Made by a program: the position numbers and the translations under genes
Notes under the pieces: model-generated
What the model was told of the DNA's origin: nothing
Databases searched by the model: none
What the model saw: only the letters and a program-made list of their open reading frames with translations
Shown: piece by piece, positions 1-9,411 of the stretch
How positions within the stretch are numbered: position 1 is the stretch's first letter
How the letters are laid out: each line of letters opens with the position of its first letter
NCBI RefSeq assembly: GCF_900176515.1
Contig: NZ_FWXV01000002.1
Location: 62,001 to 126,000 of the forward strand
Length of the DNA stretch: 64,000 nt
Direction of reading: 5' to 3'
Origin: Kibdelosporangium aridum
Lineage (GTDB): Bacteria; Actinomycetota; Actinomycetes; Mycobacteriales; Pseudonocardiaceae

Positions 1-50
1 ACGACATCGCCGGCTACGAACTGCGGGGGATGCAGGTCGCGGTGGACTGA
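1..50 (+). CDS. C-terminal tail of a truncated upstream gene
   Basis: Reading from base 3 gives about 15 in-frame residues ending in a TGA at 48-50 (final residues GMQVAVD). Codon use is GC-rich at third positions, so this is probably the end of a plus-strand gene that starts outside the window. It converges on the VWA gene with only 3 bases between the stop codons. Too little is visible to assign a function. Confidence 0.5.
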   Translation, partial: DIAGYELRGMQVAVD

Positions 51-53
51 GGA

Positions 54-1208
54 TCAGCGAATGTGGACCGCCTCGATCCACGCGGGCGGTTCACGTTGCT
101 CCTGCCCGACAAGCCCGGCGATCACCCGGCACGACGGGATTTCCTCCGGCCACGGCGTGTATCCGTCGGTCAGCACGATGATCACTTGTGGCCGGTCCGG
201 TGCGGACAACGCCGCCTGAATGCCCACGCGCATATCGGTTCCACCGCCGCCCGCCAGTTCGATGTCGGCCGCTTTGGTCACGCGCGCAACGGTGTGGACG
301 TCGGCGTCACACGCGAGCACGGTGACTCGGTTCCCGCGGATGCCGACTTCTCGCAGAACACCGGTGACTTCGGACAATGCCGTGTTCAGTTCGGCTTCGC
401 CCATGGATCCCGAGGTGTCGATGACGATCGCGACTCTGGGCAACGGCCGCCGCAGACCAGGTAACACCACACCGGGCATCGCCGCCGCCCGGCGAGATGG
501 GCGGCGGTACGTGTAGTCCATCGCGCCACTGGCCCATGCGACCGCTTCACGAACCGCGCCCGCGAGCACGACCCGCCAGTCGACGACGGGCTCCAACAGC
601 TGGTCGGCCCACAGCTTCCACCCCGCGGGCAGCTTTCCCTGGGCGCGAGCGTGCGCCCGCATGGCCTCCGCGGTCTGCCGCCGGATCGCTTCTGCCTCAA
701 CAGGACTGACTCCATTGCCGTCTTGGGTTTCCCACGGCACGGCGTGGCCGTGTGCGCCCGACCCGCAGTCGTGACTCATCGGTGTTCTTGGCACGTGCGG
801 CAGATACTGCTCGAACAATTTGCCGTTGGGCTGATCGAAATCGCTGGGCACAACCCGGAATTCCGGCAGGGCGATGCCGTCCGCGATCAGGTCATCGTTG
901 ATCTCGCAGTCCTGCGCGAGATTGATCCGGTGATGATCGTTGATCGGCAGCTTGGCCGCACGGCCATGGTGGTCGCGCAGCAAGTGCGCGACCTCGTGCA
1001 TCCACACTCCGGCAAGCTGGTCGACCGGTGTCCGCGCCACAAAGGCAGGCGACACATAGCAACGCCAGTACTTGTCCACGCCCATTGTCGGCACCTGCAC
1101 ACTGGGCACAATGGACAGTGCGTACATCGCCGCGGCGAGATACGGCCGTTGCGTCGCGGCCTTGTACCTGGCCGCGAGGAGCTTGGTCCGGTCGAGCTCC
1201 ACCATCAC
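54..1208 (-). CDS. Zincin-like / von Willebrand factor A (DUF2201-type) protein
   Basis: A 384-residue protein with two recognisable parts. Residues 71-75 are HEVAH within HEVAHLLRDHH, the zinc-binding signature of the putative metallopeptidase domain that precedes VWA in DUF2201 proteins. Residues 260-350 are a VWA fold with an intact MIDAS (DTSGS 264-268, GGGTD about 321-325, TDG 347-349). It is the last gene of a three-gene minus-strand operon: its start overlaps the MoxR stop by 1 to 4 bases (GTG at 1208 or ATG at 1205). MoxR ATPases usually act with a VWA partner in metal-dependent protein remodelling, so a MoxR-VWA chaperone pair is likely. The cytoplasmic substrate is unknown, and I cannot tell whether the zincin half is catalytically active. 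Confidence 0.85.
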   Translation of the reverse strand: MMVELDRTKLLAARYKAATQRPYLAAAMYALSIVPSVQVPTMGVDKYWRCYVSPAFVARTPVDQLAGVWMHEVAHLLRDHHGRAAKLPINDHHRINLAQDCEINDDLIADGIALPEFRVVPSDFDQPNGKLFEQYLPHVPRTPMSHDCGSGAHGHAVPWETQDGNGVSPVEAEAIRRQTAEAMRAHARAQGKLPAGWKLWADQLLEPVVDWRVVLAGAVREAVAWASGAMDYTYRRPSRRAAAMPGVVLPGLRRPLPRVAIVIDTSGSMGEAELNTALSEVTGVLREVGIRGNRVTVLACDADVHTVARVTKAADIELAGGGGTDMRVGIQAALSAPDRPQVIIVLTDGYTPWPEEIPSCRVIAGLVGQEQREPPAWIEAVHIR

Positions 1209-2374
1209 AGCGCGCCGGACATTTCCAGCAGCTCAAGGAATGCCTCGATGCCGCTGGGCACCGGCCACTCGGGTTTGCGCATCACGGCGAGATCCCCGGC
1301 TGCCCGCGCCGCGACATCGGGCACGCCCGCGTCCACCGCCTTGGCGAGCACCTCCCAGCCGGCCTCCCACCGCTGCTGCGTGAGCCTGCCTTGCACGGCC
1401 GCCACGACGGCGGTCAGGAACGCCAGCTGCCGATCACCTCGCTCCGGCAACGCGAACTTCGCCGGATCGGCCAGCACCCGGTCCGGGTCAGGCAAGTCGA
1501 GTTCTTCCATGTACGAAAGGAATTCGACGCCCGCACCGTCACCGACAGTGCCGACCAAAGCGGTCGCCAACGGCTCCCGTTCCGCACCGCAGGCGTATCC
1601 CACGGCCAGCAGTTTCAGGGCCATTTCCCACGTCCTCGGGGACGGCCACGCCCGGCCGCGCGCCTCCGCGTCCTGCGGGAGGTGGTGCACGAGACCCGGT
1701 CGTGCAGTCAGGAAGCCCGAGATCGCACCGCGCGCCTTCGCGACGGCGGTACCGATCCGGCTCCGGTCGACCACCGGAATCGCCAGCTCGGGCCACGTAC
1801 CTGCCATGCCTCGGGCGACAACGCGAGGGTCGTACGTCCAGTCCAGGTGCACGAACCGGTTAGCCAGCGGCGGGGTCAGGTGCCACCCGTCTGCCGCACT
1901 GGACGGCGGGTTGGCCGCCGCGACCACTCGGACCGGTTCGGGCAGCCGCAGACTGCCGACCTGACGTTCGAGGACCACCCGGAGCAACGCCGCTTGGACC
2001 GCTGGCGGCGCCGACGACAGCTCGTCGAAGAACACCATCCCGCCGCCGTTCCTGGACAGCCTGAGCGCCCAGTCCGGCGGCGCCATCGTGACGCCCGAGT
2101 TCGCCGGGTCCGCGCCGACGACCGGCAGACCCGCGAAGTCCGACGGCTCGTGCACGCTGGCGATCACGGTCTCCAGCGGCACACCGAGTCCGTCGGCGAG
2201 CTGCTGCATGCCCGCGGACTTGCCAATTCCGGGCTCGCCCCACAGCAGCACCGGCAGGTTCGCCGACACGGCCAGGGCCAGCGCAGCCAGTTGCGTGCTG
2301 GCGCCAGGTTCGGTCCGCGCGGCGCGGATCCGCGCGGTCAGTTCGTCGGCAGCGTCAAAGCCATCCGTGGTCAT
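1205..2374 (-). CDS. MoxR-family AAA+ ATPase
   Basis: A 389-residue AAA+ ATPase. Walker A is GEPGIGKS at residues 46-53, Walker B is FFDEL at about 115-119, and a sensor-1 segment VVAAANPP follows. An upstream in-frame extension exists, but the ATG at 2374 is preferred because it overlaps the ankyrin gene stop as ATGA (2371-2374), the usual sign of translational coupling. It sits between the ankyrin gene and the VWA gene, with 4-base overlaps on both sides. The expected role is ATP-driven remodelling of a target protein together with the VWA product, as in the RavA-ViaA type of system. The specific client is not known. Confidence 0.88.
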   Translation of the reverse strand: MTTDGFDAADELTARIRAARTEPGASTQLAALALAVSANLPVLLWGEPGIGKSAGMQQLADGLGVPLETVIASVHEPSDFAGLPVVGADPANSGVTMAPPDWALRLSRNGGGMVFFDELSSAPPAVQAALLRVVLERQVGSLRLPEPVRVVAAANPPSSAADGWHLTPPLANRFVHLDWTYDPRVVARGMAGTWPELAIPVVDRSRIGTAVAKARGAISGFLTARPGLVHHLPQDAEARGRAWPSPRTWEMALKLLAVGYACGAEREPLATALVGTVGDGAGVEFLSYMEELDLPDPDRVLADPAKFALPERGDRQLAFLTAVVAAVQGRLTQQRWEAGWEVLAKAVDAGVPDVAARAAGDLAVMRKPEWPVPSGIEAFLELLEMSGAL

Positions 2375-3972
2375 GTGAGTTCGTCCAGCAGGAAGTCCAG
2401 GTCGGTCCGCTTGGTGCCGGCGATCCAACGGGCGAGTTCGGCTTTGTCGGAGGTCGCGATGTCCACGCGGGCGCCCGCATCGAGGAGCGCCTTGATCACC
2501 TCAGCCGAGCCGTCTTCGAACACAGCGACATAGAGCGGTGTCCGGCCGTGATGGTCGACCGCCTCCAGATCAAGACCCGCATCGAGCAGGCGTTGCAGCA
2601 GAAGGCGGTGGTCCATCTGGTGGATGTGGTGCAGAAGGGTGCGTTTGCTTGCGTCACGGACCCGGATGTCGACTCCAGCGTCCAGCAACTCGATCACCCC
2701 GGCCGTGTCCCCGTGCCTGGCCCGGCCGAAGATCTCCTTGCGGAGTAACCGCAGGTGTTTCGGCAGTTTCCCGCCCTCGGCCCACGCCGTGCGTACCCGG
2801 AAGCAACCTGACGCAGTGCCGCCGAGGGCCTGGAGGGCCTGCTCACGCCGGTGCTCCTGCTCGGTGTGCGGGCCGCTAATGATCCCGTCGCGTGGCGCGA
2901 TCAAGTGCCACACGCCCTGACAACGCACCCTGATCGGGTTCAACTCGTACCGAGGCACAGGCTCACGCTCGGGCAATGCGGGGAACAATGCCGACCTGAC
3001 CAGCGGATGCAACTGCTCCGGCCTGATCTTCCCGGCACGCAGCAGGTCCAAATCCGGTAGCCGGTGCGCGACGACGTGCGGCAACTCAGGCAGGTCGGCA
3101 GCGTCCATGTAGTTGCCCCCGTGCACCAACGGCCTGCCGCGGCCAAGGTCAACGACCATCGCGTTGTAGAAGTTGAGCCGAAACGCGTAGCGGGTGTGGT
3201 GGTCCCACGCGCTCAGCATGCGCACCTCGTCCGCGAGCCGCGACAACACGAACGGCCACCGCTTGAAGTACCGGCTCACGTCACCGAAGTGGTAGCCGGT
3301 CCTCTTCGGCTGCATCGTGTCCAGCGCGAGACCGGCGGCCGCGAAGGCATCCTCCAGCTGGTCATTCTCCTGCAGGACCGTCAGCCACTCGGTTCGCGCC
3401 GCCGGGTCGGCGGTCCCGGGGTCGCTGGTCGGCAGCTTGGCACGCGAGCCATCCGCGTTGAAGAACGGCGCCCTGTCCCCACCACCACAGCGCACACGCA
3501 GATCATCACTCTGGGTGGCATCCCAGAGGTAGCGACTGGTACCCCAGTTCACCGTGTGCTCGGCGGTCTCGACATAACCGACCTCCAGCCGAAGCCGCTG
3601 CGGCCCACTCGGCCGATCTGGGGTACGGACATACAGCAACGGACCGACGCGGTCGCCATAGCTGGCGAGGACCACCTTGCGGCGCGTCAGCAACGTGTCC
3701 AAGCCTTCAAGGAACCTCGGCATGTGCCAACGGACCAGGTCCGGCGCCAGGACCGTGAGATCCTCCAACAGCTTGACCGCGACCTCGACGCCGAACTGCT
3801 CGGTCACCTGATCCAGGTCGAACAGGACGTCCACATGGGCAGCGGCGCACGCACCCTGCCAGTCACCAGCCAGCCGCCGCTCAGTCGCACGCTCGATCAT
3901 CGACGGAGGCACCCCGAACCGGCGGGCGCGGACCCAGCTGTTCGCCACGTCAGGCTCAAGTACCGCCTTCAT
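2371..3972 (-). CDS. Large protein with C-terminal ankyrin repeats (MoxR-VWA partner)
   Basis: With the ATG at 3972 the product is 533 residues; a GGGG-rich ribosome site lies just upstream (GTGGGGATG context). The first three quarters match no domain I recognise. The last 110 residues hold about three ankyrin repeats (for example DLEAVDHHGRTPLYVAVFED and RRDASKRTLLHHI-type segments). It is the promoter-proximal gene of the ankyrin-MoxR-VWA operon and overlaps the MoxR start by 4 bases. Ankyrin repeats bind proteins, so this may be the client-recognition subunit. That is inference from context. An extended start at 4077 is open but lacks support. Confidence 0.75.
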   Translation of the reverse strand: MKAVLEPDVANSWVRARRFGVPPSMIERATERRLAGDWQGACAAAHVDVLFDLDQVTEQFGVEVAVKLLEDLTVLAPDLVRWHMPRFLEGLDTLLTRRKVVLASYGDRVGPLLYVRTPDRPSGPQRLRLEVGYVETAEHTVNWGTSRYLWDATQSDDLRVRCGGGDRAPFFNADGSRAKLPTSDPGTADPAARTEWLTVLQENDQLEDAFAAAGLALDTMQPKRTGYHFGDVSRYFKRWPFVLSRLADEVRMLSAWDHHTRYAFRLNFYNAMVVDLGRGRPLVHGGNYMDAADLPELPHVVAHRLPDLDLLRAGKIRPEQLHPLVRSALFPALPEREPVPRYELNPIRVRCQGVWHLIAPRDGIISGPHTEQEHRREQALQALGGTASGCFRVRTAWAEGGKLPKHLRLLRKEIFGRARHGDTAGVIELLDAGVDIRVRDASKRTLLHHIHQMDHRLLLQRLLDAGLDLEAVDHHGRTPLYVAVFEDGSAEVIKALLDAGARVDIATSDKAELARWIAGTKRTDLDFLLDELT

Positions 3973-4633
3973 CCCCACTCCCCACTCGATGAAGTCCACC
4001 CGCAGACGCACTTCCGGCGAGCAGCGATCAGACGTAGCCAATCCCGAATTTACCAGCCCTCCCAACCGATTTAGCAAAGTTCAGTGTGGACAGCCGGGTC
4101 AAACCCGTCCAAGGCGGCCAGCGGCAGACCAGGAGCATGTTTCTTCCCAACGCGGCGGCAGCACAGGGGTGGCACTTCCGGCGCGACAGGCTTCCCCGGT
4201 GCGGCAGCTCTTCCGGTGCGGTAGCACAGGGGTGGGCTTCGTGGGTGTTCCGTCAGGCAGGCCGTACCGGAGGGGACACACACGCCCACCAGACAACGGG
4301 GAAATTCGAGCTGAAAGCCCTCTCCCTCTGGGTGGCCTCCCTGCAATTCTTTCCAGGACCCGAGCTTGCCCCGCTTTCACGGACACCACTTGTGATCAGA
4401 GACTGTGTGTTCCTGGACATGGATGTCCATCATGGTTTCCGTGGGTAAGAACAATCAGCGACCGCGGGCGGAGAATGCCCGGTTGCGCCAGGACGTGGAG
4501 AGCCTCAAGCGAGCCACGGCTTTCTTCGCGTCAATCTCATGATCCTTAGTGCCACCAGAGCTCGCTCCTGTCTTCGCTGCCCTGGCACACCTCATCCAGG
4601 GCGGCTGCAGGCAGGGGCATGGCTTCGCTTGGG
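3973..4633. other. Intergenic region with repeats and IS debris
   Basis: About 660 bases without an intact gene. It holds imperfect direct repeats around 4152-4240 (two copies of a GCACAGGGGTGG-type block and two of TCCGGTGCGG), a small perfect inverted repeat GGACAT-GG-ATGTCC near 4415-4428, and the IS3-type orfA remnant listed separately. The apparent open frames here overlap each other on both strands and have no consistent coding character, so I treat the region as mobile-element scar tissue. Confidence 0.5.
4432..4542 (+). pseudogene. Remnant of an IS3-family orfA transposase
   Basis: A 36-codon frame whose second half reads ENARLRQDVESLKRATAFFA. This is the highly conserved C-terminal leucine-zipper end of IS3/IS407-type OrfA proteins, which normally continues into OrfB by frameshifting. 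Everything upstream (HTH part) and the whole of orfB are absent, so this is a dead fragment left by a former insertion. It marks a past insertion between the exporter and the MoxR operon. Confidence 0.75.
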
Positions 4634-7015
4634 TCAATCGGCTGCTAGTGCTGTGACGGGTGTTGCTCGTGCTGCGCGTCGGCCGGGGAGGACGGAGGCG
4701 ATCATGCCGGCGACCACGGCCACTGCCGCGACGATCAGGGTTTGGGGTAACGACATGGCGAAGGACACTGTGCTGAAGTTGAGTTCCTTGCTGATCGCGT
4801 GTGTGCCCACCCAGCCGAAGAAGACGCCCGCCAGGATGCCGACCACCGTACCTGCCACGCTCAGCAGCACGGCCTCGATTGCCAGCATCGACCGCAGTCC
4901 TCCGCGCTGCATGCCTAGTGCCCGTAGGAGCGCGGACTCCCGCGTGCGCTCAAGTACGGACAATCCCAGCGTGTTGCCGACGCCTGTCAGTGCGATGAGT
5001 ACCGCCACAGCCAGCAACATGGTGGCCACCATGAGCAAGCGGTCCAAGAGCTCGGTGTAGCTGGCCTTCGCTGATAAGCCTCCGCCGACTTCGGCGCCGG
5101 TGATCGGCGCGACGACGTCACGAAGCTGCGACCGCAGGGCGGTGATGTCCGCATCCGCCACCGCGTCGGCCCAGATCGTGCCCACATCAGCATCTTTGTC
5201 CAAAGTGGACAATACGTTGGGTGAGACTACCAGTGTGTCCGCAGGTGCCAGGTAGTTGTCGACGGCTGGCAGGGTCACGGACCCGGTCTTGCCGACGAGG
5301 ACCGCGGACTTCAGTCTCAGGTAGGGATCTGCGAGGACCTCCGTATCGCCGACACCGGGAACGCCCAGTACACGGAGGTCCTTGCCGTTGGCTTGGACCC
5401 GCGTCGACCGAAGCTCCCGGACGTTCGTGATTCCCGGCACGGCCGCGATGTCCCGGGCCGCGTCTGGCGGCAGGGCACCGTCGAACAATGTGACCGTGAC
5501 GTCGACCGGGAACCGGGTTTCGAGGTTGCCGTTCGCGGTGGCCTTCATGCTCGCCGCGCCGACTTGAAGGGTGACGATGATGCCCACCGCCACGATCAGC
5601 GCCGCCCCTGTCGCCGCCACTCGCCCAGGGTTTCTGATCGTGTTGTTCCCAGCCAACCGAGCCGTCGGACCGAACCGGGCCAGCAACCCGGTGCACGCTC
5701 TCAGCATGAACGGCAGGTAGGTCCCAGTCGCCGCAAGCAATCCGACCGCGAACACAAGCAGCCCGCCTACGGAAAACAACAGTGCGAATGGCGTCTCGCC
5801 CGTCCCGAACCACACGGCCGCCAGCCCGATCAGCATCAGGACTGTCGAGATCACCGCGCGGAACCGTGATGTCCGCCGCTCGGTCTGCCGGTCAGCAACC
5901 GGACGCAACGCCTCCAACGGAGAGATCCGGATGGCCCGCCGCGCAGGCACCACCACCGACAGAACGGCCAGCAGCACCCCTACCAAAGCCATCGCGGTGA
6001 CCTGTCCGACCGGAACGGTCAACAGTTCACCGAGCTGGAACGCGACCACCGCCGACACACCGACCCCGAGCAGGACGCCCAGCAGCGATCCGACCACCCC
6101 GATCAGCCCGGCTTCCAGCAGCAGGCCGCGCCGGATCTGCCCATTGCTCGCGCCAAGCGCCCGCAGCAGGCCGATCTGCCTGCGCCGCTGGGTGACCAGG
6201 ATGAGGAACGTGTTGACGATCATGATGCCGCCGACGAGCAGCGCGATCGCTCCGAACACCAGCAGCAACAGCTGGAAGACGTACACCCCGCTGGTCTGCT
6301 CGGCCATCTTGCGCCGCGCGAAGTCCGACGACGTCTCGACCTTGTCCGCACCGGCGACCGCTCTGATCCGCTCGGCCAGCTGATCGGGATCCGCCGCCCC
6401 GGTTCCGATCACCAGGATCTCGGTCTGCAACGACGTGCGGATCGATGTGCCGCCGGTGTAGAACGCCGGTGCTACGAAAGAACTCTGTGCCAGTCCTGAG
6501 AGCAACGAATTTCCTTCGTGCGTCAGCCCGGTCACGCGCAGGGTCGCCGACGAGTTCGCGTCGTTGATCGTGATCTCGTCGCCGATCCGCATGTTCAACT
6601 GCTTCGCGGTGACCGTCCCCAATGCGATCTCATCCGGCCCGACAGGCCACGCGCCCGCTGCGAGGTCGGTCCACCGCAACGCGGGGTTGTCCGGCACCGA
6701 CTGCTGCTGCAACCACTCCGACGAGCCTGTCACCCGGCCATGCGACAGGTAGCTCAGATCAGCGGACGCCACGCCCTCAACACCCCGGATTGGCTGCACC
6801 AGAGCCGAATTGTTGTCGGCCAACGTCACCACGACGTCGGTATTGGCCGTTCGTGCGATGATGCTTCTGTCCATTGTGGCGCTCTCGCTCGCGAGCACTG
6901 TCGCCGATGCTACGAGATACCCGACACTGATCATGATGGCCACGACGACCGCCACCAACCGCCGGGGGTTCATGCGCACTTCCGCTACGGCGTTGCGCAG
7001 CGCCAGGAACCTCAT
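4634..7015 (-). CDS. ABC transporter permease, MacB/FtsX family
   Basis: A 793-residue permease with an N-terminal membrane segment (about residues 17-40), a large extracytoplasmic loop, and two FtsX-type blocks of three to four helices (roughly 255-420 and 650-790). The motif NTFLILVTQRRRQIGLLRALGAS before the first block and the related RTRESALLRALGMQRGG before the second are typical of FtsX duplications. The start overlaps the ATPase stop as ATGA (7012-7015), so the two form one transporter. Such systems export lipids or peptides or act as mechanotransmitters in cell-envelope stress. The shared operator upstream of the operon and of the neighbouring sensor kinase suggests control by that kinase/regulator pair. 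Confidence 0.9.
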   Translation of the reverse strand: MRFLALRNAVAEVRMNPRRLVAVVVAIMISVGYLVASATVLASESATMDRSIIARTANTDVVVTLADNNSALVQPIRGVEGVASADLSYLSHGRVTGSSEWLQQQSVPDNPALRWTDLAAGAWPVGPDEIALGTVTAKQLNMRIGDEITINDANSSATLRVTGLTHEGNSLLSGLAQSSFVAPAFYTGGTSIRTSLQTEILVIGTGAADPDQLAERIRAVAGADKVETSSDFARRKMAEQTSGVYVFQLLLLVFGAIALLVGGIMIVNTFLILVTQRRRQIGLLRALGASNGQIRRGLLLEAGLIGVVGSLLGVLLGVGVSAVVAFQLGELLTVPVGQVTAMALVGVLLAVLSVVVPARRAIRISPLEALRPVADRQTERRTSRFRAVISTVLMLIGLAAVWFGTGETPFALLFSVGGLLVFAVGLLAATGTYLPFMLRACTGLLARFGPTARLAGNNTIRNPGRVAATGAALIVAVGIIVTLQVGAASMKATANGNLETRFPVDVTVTLFDGALPPDAARDIAAVPGITNVRELRSTRVQANGKDLRVLGVPGVGDTEVLADPYLRLKSAVLVGKTGSVTLPAVDNYLAPADTLVVSPNVLSTLDKDADVGTIWADAVADADITALRSQLRDVVAPITGAEVGGGLSAKASYTELLDRLLMVATMLLAVAVLIALTGVGNTLGLSVLERTRESALLRALGMQRGGLRSMLAIEAVLLSVAGTVVGILAGVFFGWVGTHAISKELNFSTVSFAMSLPQTLIVAAVAVVAGMIASVLPGRRAARATPVTALAAD

Positions 7016-7737
7016 GCCGCCAGACTCCTCATCGCACCGAGCACCGAATCCGGTGTGGGGTCACCGATTTCGTCGACAACGCGCCCGTCGCTGAGCACCA
7101 AGGCTCTATCCGCGAACGAGGCCGCGATCGGGTCATGCGTGACCATGACAATGGTCTGCCCGAGGTCACGGCAGGACGCGCGTAGAAAAGACAACAGTGT
7201 CGAGGCTGTGGTCGAATCGAGCGCACCCGTTGGCTCGTCAGCGAACAGCACGTCTGGCTGGGTGACCAACGCGCGCGCGATCGCGACCCGTTGCTGCTGC
7301 CCACCGGACAGTTCACTGGGCCGGTGGTGCAACCGGTCGTGGATGCCCAGCGACTGCACCACGGAACCCAGTCTGTCCCGGTCGGCCTTGCGGCCCGCCA
7401 GGTCAAGGGGCAGCAGGATGTTCTGCAGCGCGGTCAGTGTCGGGACCAGGTTGAAGGACTGGAACACGAAGCCGATCCGGTCCCGGCGGACCTTCGTGAG
7501 CTCGCGGTCGGACAGCGCGGTGATCTCCTCACCGCCGACGTACACCTCGCCGTCGTCGGCTCGGTCCAGGCCCGCGAGGCAATGCATCAGGGTTGACTTG
7601 CCGGACCCGGACGGTCCCATGATGGCGGTGAACGTGCCCGCGGGGAACTGCACGGTCACGCCACGCAGGGCCGATACCGCCGTATCGCCCGTGCCGTATG
7701 TCTTCGTCAGGCTTTTCGCCGCTGCTGCGCTTCGCAC
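7012..7737 (-). CDS. ABC transporter ATP-binding protein (MacB/LolD type)
   Basis: A 241-residue nucleotide-binding subunit with Walker A GPSGSGKST, signature LSGGQQQR, Walker B VLFADEP and the H-loop VTHD. I choose the GTG at 7737 over the ATG at 7773. The ATG lies inside the conserved 20-bp operator, whereas the GTG sits 33 bases downstream of it, almost exactly the operator-to-start spacing at the kinase gene 10122. A TAACTT hexamer about 8 bases before the GTG is a plausible -10, giving a nearly leaderless mRNA. It powers the FtsX-type permease, with which it overlaps by 4 bases. Confidence 0.88.
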   Translation of the reverse strand: MRSAAAAKSLTKTYGTGDTAVSALRGVTVQFPAGTFTAIMGPSGSGKSTLMHCLAGLDRADDGEVYVGGEEITALSDRELTKVRRDRIGFVFQSFNLVPTLTALQNILLPLDLAGRKADRDRLGSVVQSLGIHDRLHHRPSELSGGQQQRVAIARALVTQPDVLFADEPTGALDSTTASTLLSFLRASCRDLGQTIVMVTHDPIAASFADRALVLSDGRVVDEIGDPTPDSVLGAMRSLAA

Positions 7738-7770
7738 GCTTTCGAAGTTACGAATTCGGGCGCTTCGGTA

Positions 7771-7812
7771 CATCGGACCACGGTCCAGAGTTGTCTATGA
7801 CCGTGGTCCGAT
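7771..7812 (-). promoter_or_regulatory. Operator of the ABC exporter operon (paired inverted sites)
   Basis: On the minus strand 7790-7771 reads ctctggaccgtggtccgatg, which matches 19 of 20 bases with 10070-10089 upstream of the sensor kinase. A second copy of the core GACCGTGGTCCG lies in inverted orientation at 7799-7810, so 7774-7785 and 7799-7810 form a perfect 12-bp inverted repeat with 13 bases between. Each arm is itself a GGACC-nn-GGTCC palindrome. The position, about 35-75 bases before the GTG start, fits an activator site. The response regulator at 11407-12075 is the obvious candidate (inference). Confidence 0.75.
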
Positions 7813-7918
7813 TGCCGGTTCAGGACGACTCGATGGCGCGGATGTCGCGGTTCTGGTCAAGTTCGGTGATCTTTGACCTCCACAGGGGTGGGGCCCCGCG
7901 GCATCATCCCACCGGGGA

Positions 7919-9340
7919 TCACCGTGCGCAGTAGACGTCTCGCACTGGTCGCTGACCTGTAACCAGGAAAGCGGTCACCGAGTTGTCGCCACAGACGTTG
8001 CCTTGCTGCAGGTAGACGCCGTGTCCGCCGGTCCCGACAGTCACCATCTTCGCCCGGTGCCCCAGCGCGTGCCGCAACTGGAGCGCACCTACCAGCGGTG
8101 ACGCAGGGTCACGAGCGCTTTGCAGCATCAGGATGTTGCTCGGTCCGTCCGACGAGACGCGGACGGGCTTGTCCGGCTGGTACGGCCAGAACGCACACGG
8201 CACGATATTGCCCGGCAGGCCTGCCGACAACGGATGCTGGGCACGCAGGCGCAGAACGTCTCGCTGATACACCTCAATGGACCTTGGCCAGGCGACGTCG
8301 TTACAGATCGTGGCCGCTGCGACGGCCGCCGTGTTCTGCAGGACGCTCTCCGGCGACAACGGAAGGGCCGGCGGCGCGCCACCGTCGCGAGCGGCGATCA
8401 TCGTTTGCGCGATGAGCGGAAAGCCCGCGTCGCTGTTCATGCCGCGCAACAAGGCTTCCCGCAACGTGTTTCCGGTGAATTCACCGATCGGCGCGCGGTC
8501 CAGCCGGGCAGCCAGGTCGAGGAACAGCGGGCGGACGGCAGCAGGCGAATCGGTCACCCGGTGCGGGTTTCCTGGCCGGCTTGCCCACTCGGCGAAGTCA
8601 GGAAAACGGTCGTCGACACCGATCGCCTGATTGGCCATCACCTTGCGCCAGAGTGTTTCCGGATCAGCCTCGTCATTGCTGTCGAGCAGGACCCGGTCGG
8701 TGTTGCCCGCGAAAAGTGTCGCGTACACGGCACCGACGTACGTGCCGTACGAATGCGCCCAGTAGGATATCTTCTTCTGTCCCAATGCCTTCCTGATCTG
8801 ATCGATGTCCCGCACTTCGTTCTGCGTGCTGACGTGCCTGAGCAATGGGCCCGCTTTGGTTACGCAGGCGTCGGCGAATCGTCTGGCCTTGGCGACGTTC
8901 TCGCTGATGTCACCGTTGGGCGCAGGCCATTGGCTCAGGCTTCGCACGTCCGCATAGGACAGTTCACAGCTGATGGGATTGCTCCGGCCAGTACCACGCG
9001 GATCGAAGCCGATGATGTCGTAACGGTCCTTGACGTCTTGCGGAAGGCGCGCGCCGAGCGTCCACGGCCGATTCAGGCCTGGATTGCCGGGGCCACCGGG
9101 AATGAGCAGCAGAACACCGCGCCTGAGTTCCGGACGAGCCGCCGGAATCCTCGACACGGCAAGGGAAATCCGGTCACCTGCCGGTGCGGCGTAATCCATC
9201 GGCACGGACACGGTCGTGCATTCCTGGCCGAGGTCGACGGAATCGGGCGGGCACTCACCCCAGTCGAGTGCCGGTTCCGCCGTCGCCGGAGCTGCCGTCA
9301 GTATGGCCGCGAAAACCACTGAAGCCGCTAGTTTTCTCAT
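7919..9340 (-). CDS. Secreted alpha/beta hydrolase, TAP-like (peptidase family S33)
   Basis: A 473-residue protein with a cleavable signal peptide (residues 1-22, APATA-E). It has the layout of secreted tripeptidyl-aminopeptidase-like hydrolases: oxyanion loop PGGPG at 81-85, GFDPRGTGRS at 111-120, nucleophile Ser197 in AHSYG, a C-terminal TAP domain with the acid in SARDP, and His in GGHG. A change of the usual first Gly of GxSxG to Ala is visible but tolerated in the family. It lies downstream of, and codirectional with, the methyltransferase, 71 bases away, and acts outside the cell on peptides or esters. The exact substrate cannot be told from sequence. Confidence 0.87.
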   Translation of the reverse strand: MRKLAASVVFAAILTAAPATAEPALDWGECPPDSVDLGQECTTVSVPMDYAAPAGDRISLAVSRIPAARPELRRGVLLLIPGGPGNPGLNRPWTLGARLPQDVKDRYDIIGFDPRGTGRSNPISCELSYADVRSLSQWPAPNGDISENVAKARRFADACVTKAGPLLRHVSTQNEVRDIDQIRKALGQKKISYWAHSYGTYVGAVYATLFAGNTDRVLLDSNDEADPETLWRKVMANQAIGVDDRFPDFAEWASRPGNPHRVTDSPAAVRPLFLDLAARLDRAPIGEFTGNTLREALLRGMNSDAGFPLIAQTMIAARDGGAPPALPLSPESVLQNTAAVAAATICNDVAWPRSIEVYQRDVLRLRAQHPLSAGLPGNIVPCAFWPYQPDKPVRVSSDGPSNILMLQSARDPASPLVGALQLRHALGHRAKMVTVGTGGHGVYLQQGNVCGDNSVTAFLVTGQRPVRDVYCAR

Positions 9341-9411
9341 GTCGCCAAGGCTGGCCTGGTGGCGTGCACGGAACCATCAGGCCAGCATGACCATCAATGG
9401 TGAGGACAACC

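Noticed and set aside
7797-7812. Second operator arm as a plus-strand promoter for another gene
   Set aside because: No plus-strand gene follows before the hydrolase stop at 7919, so the arm is treated as part of the inverted pair controlling the ABC operon.
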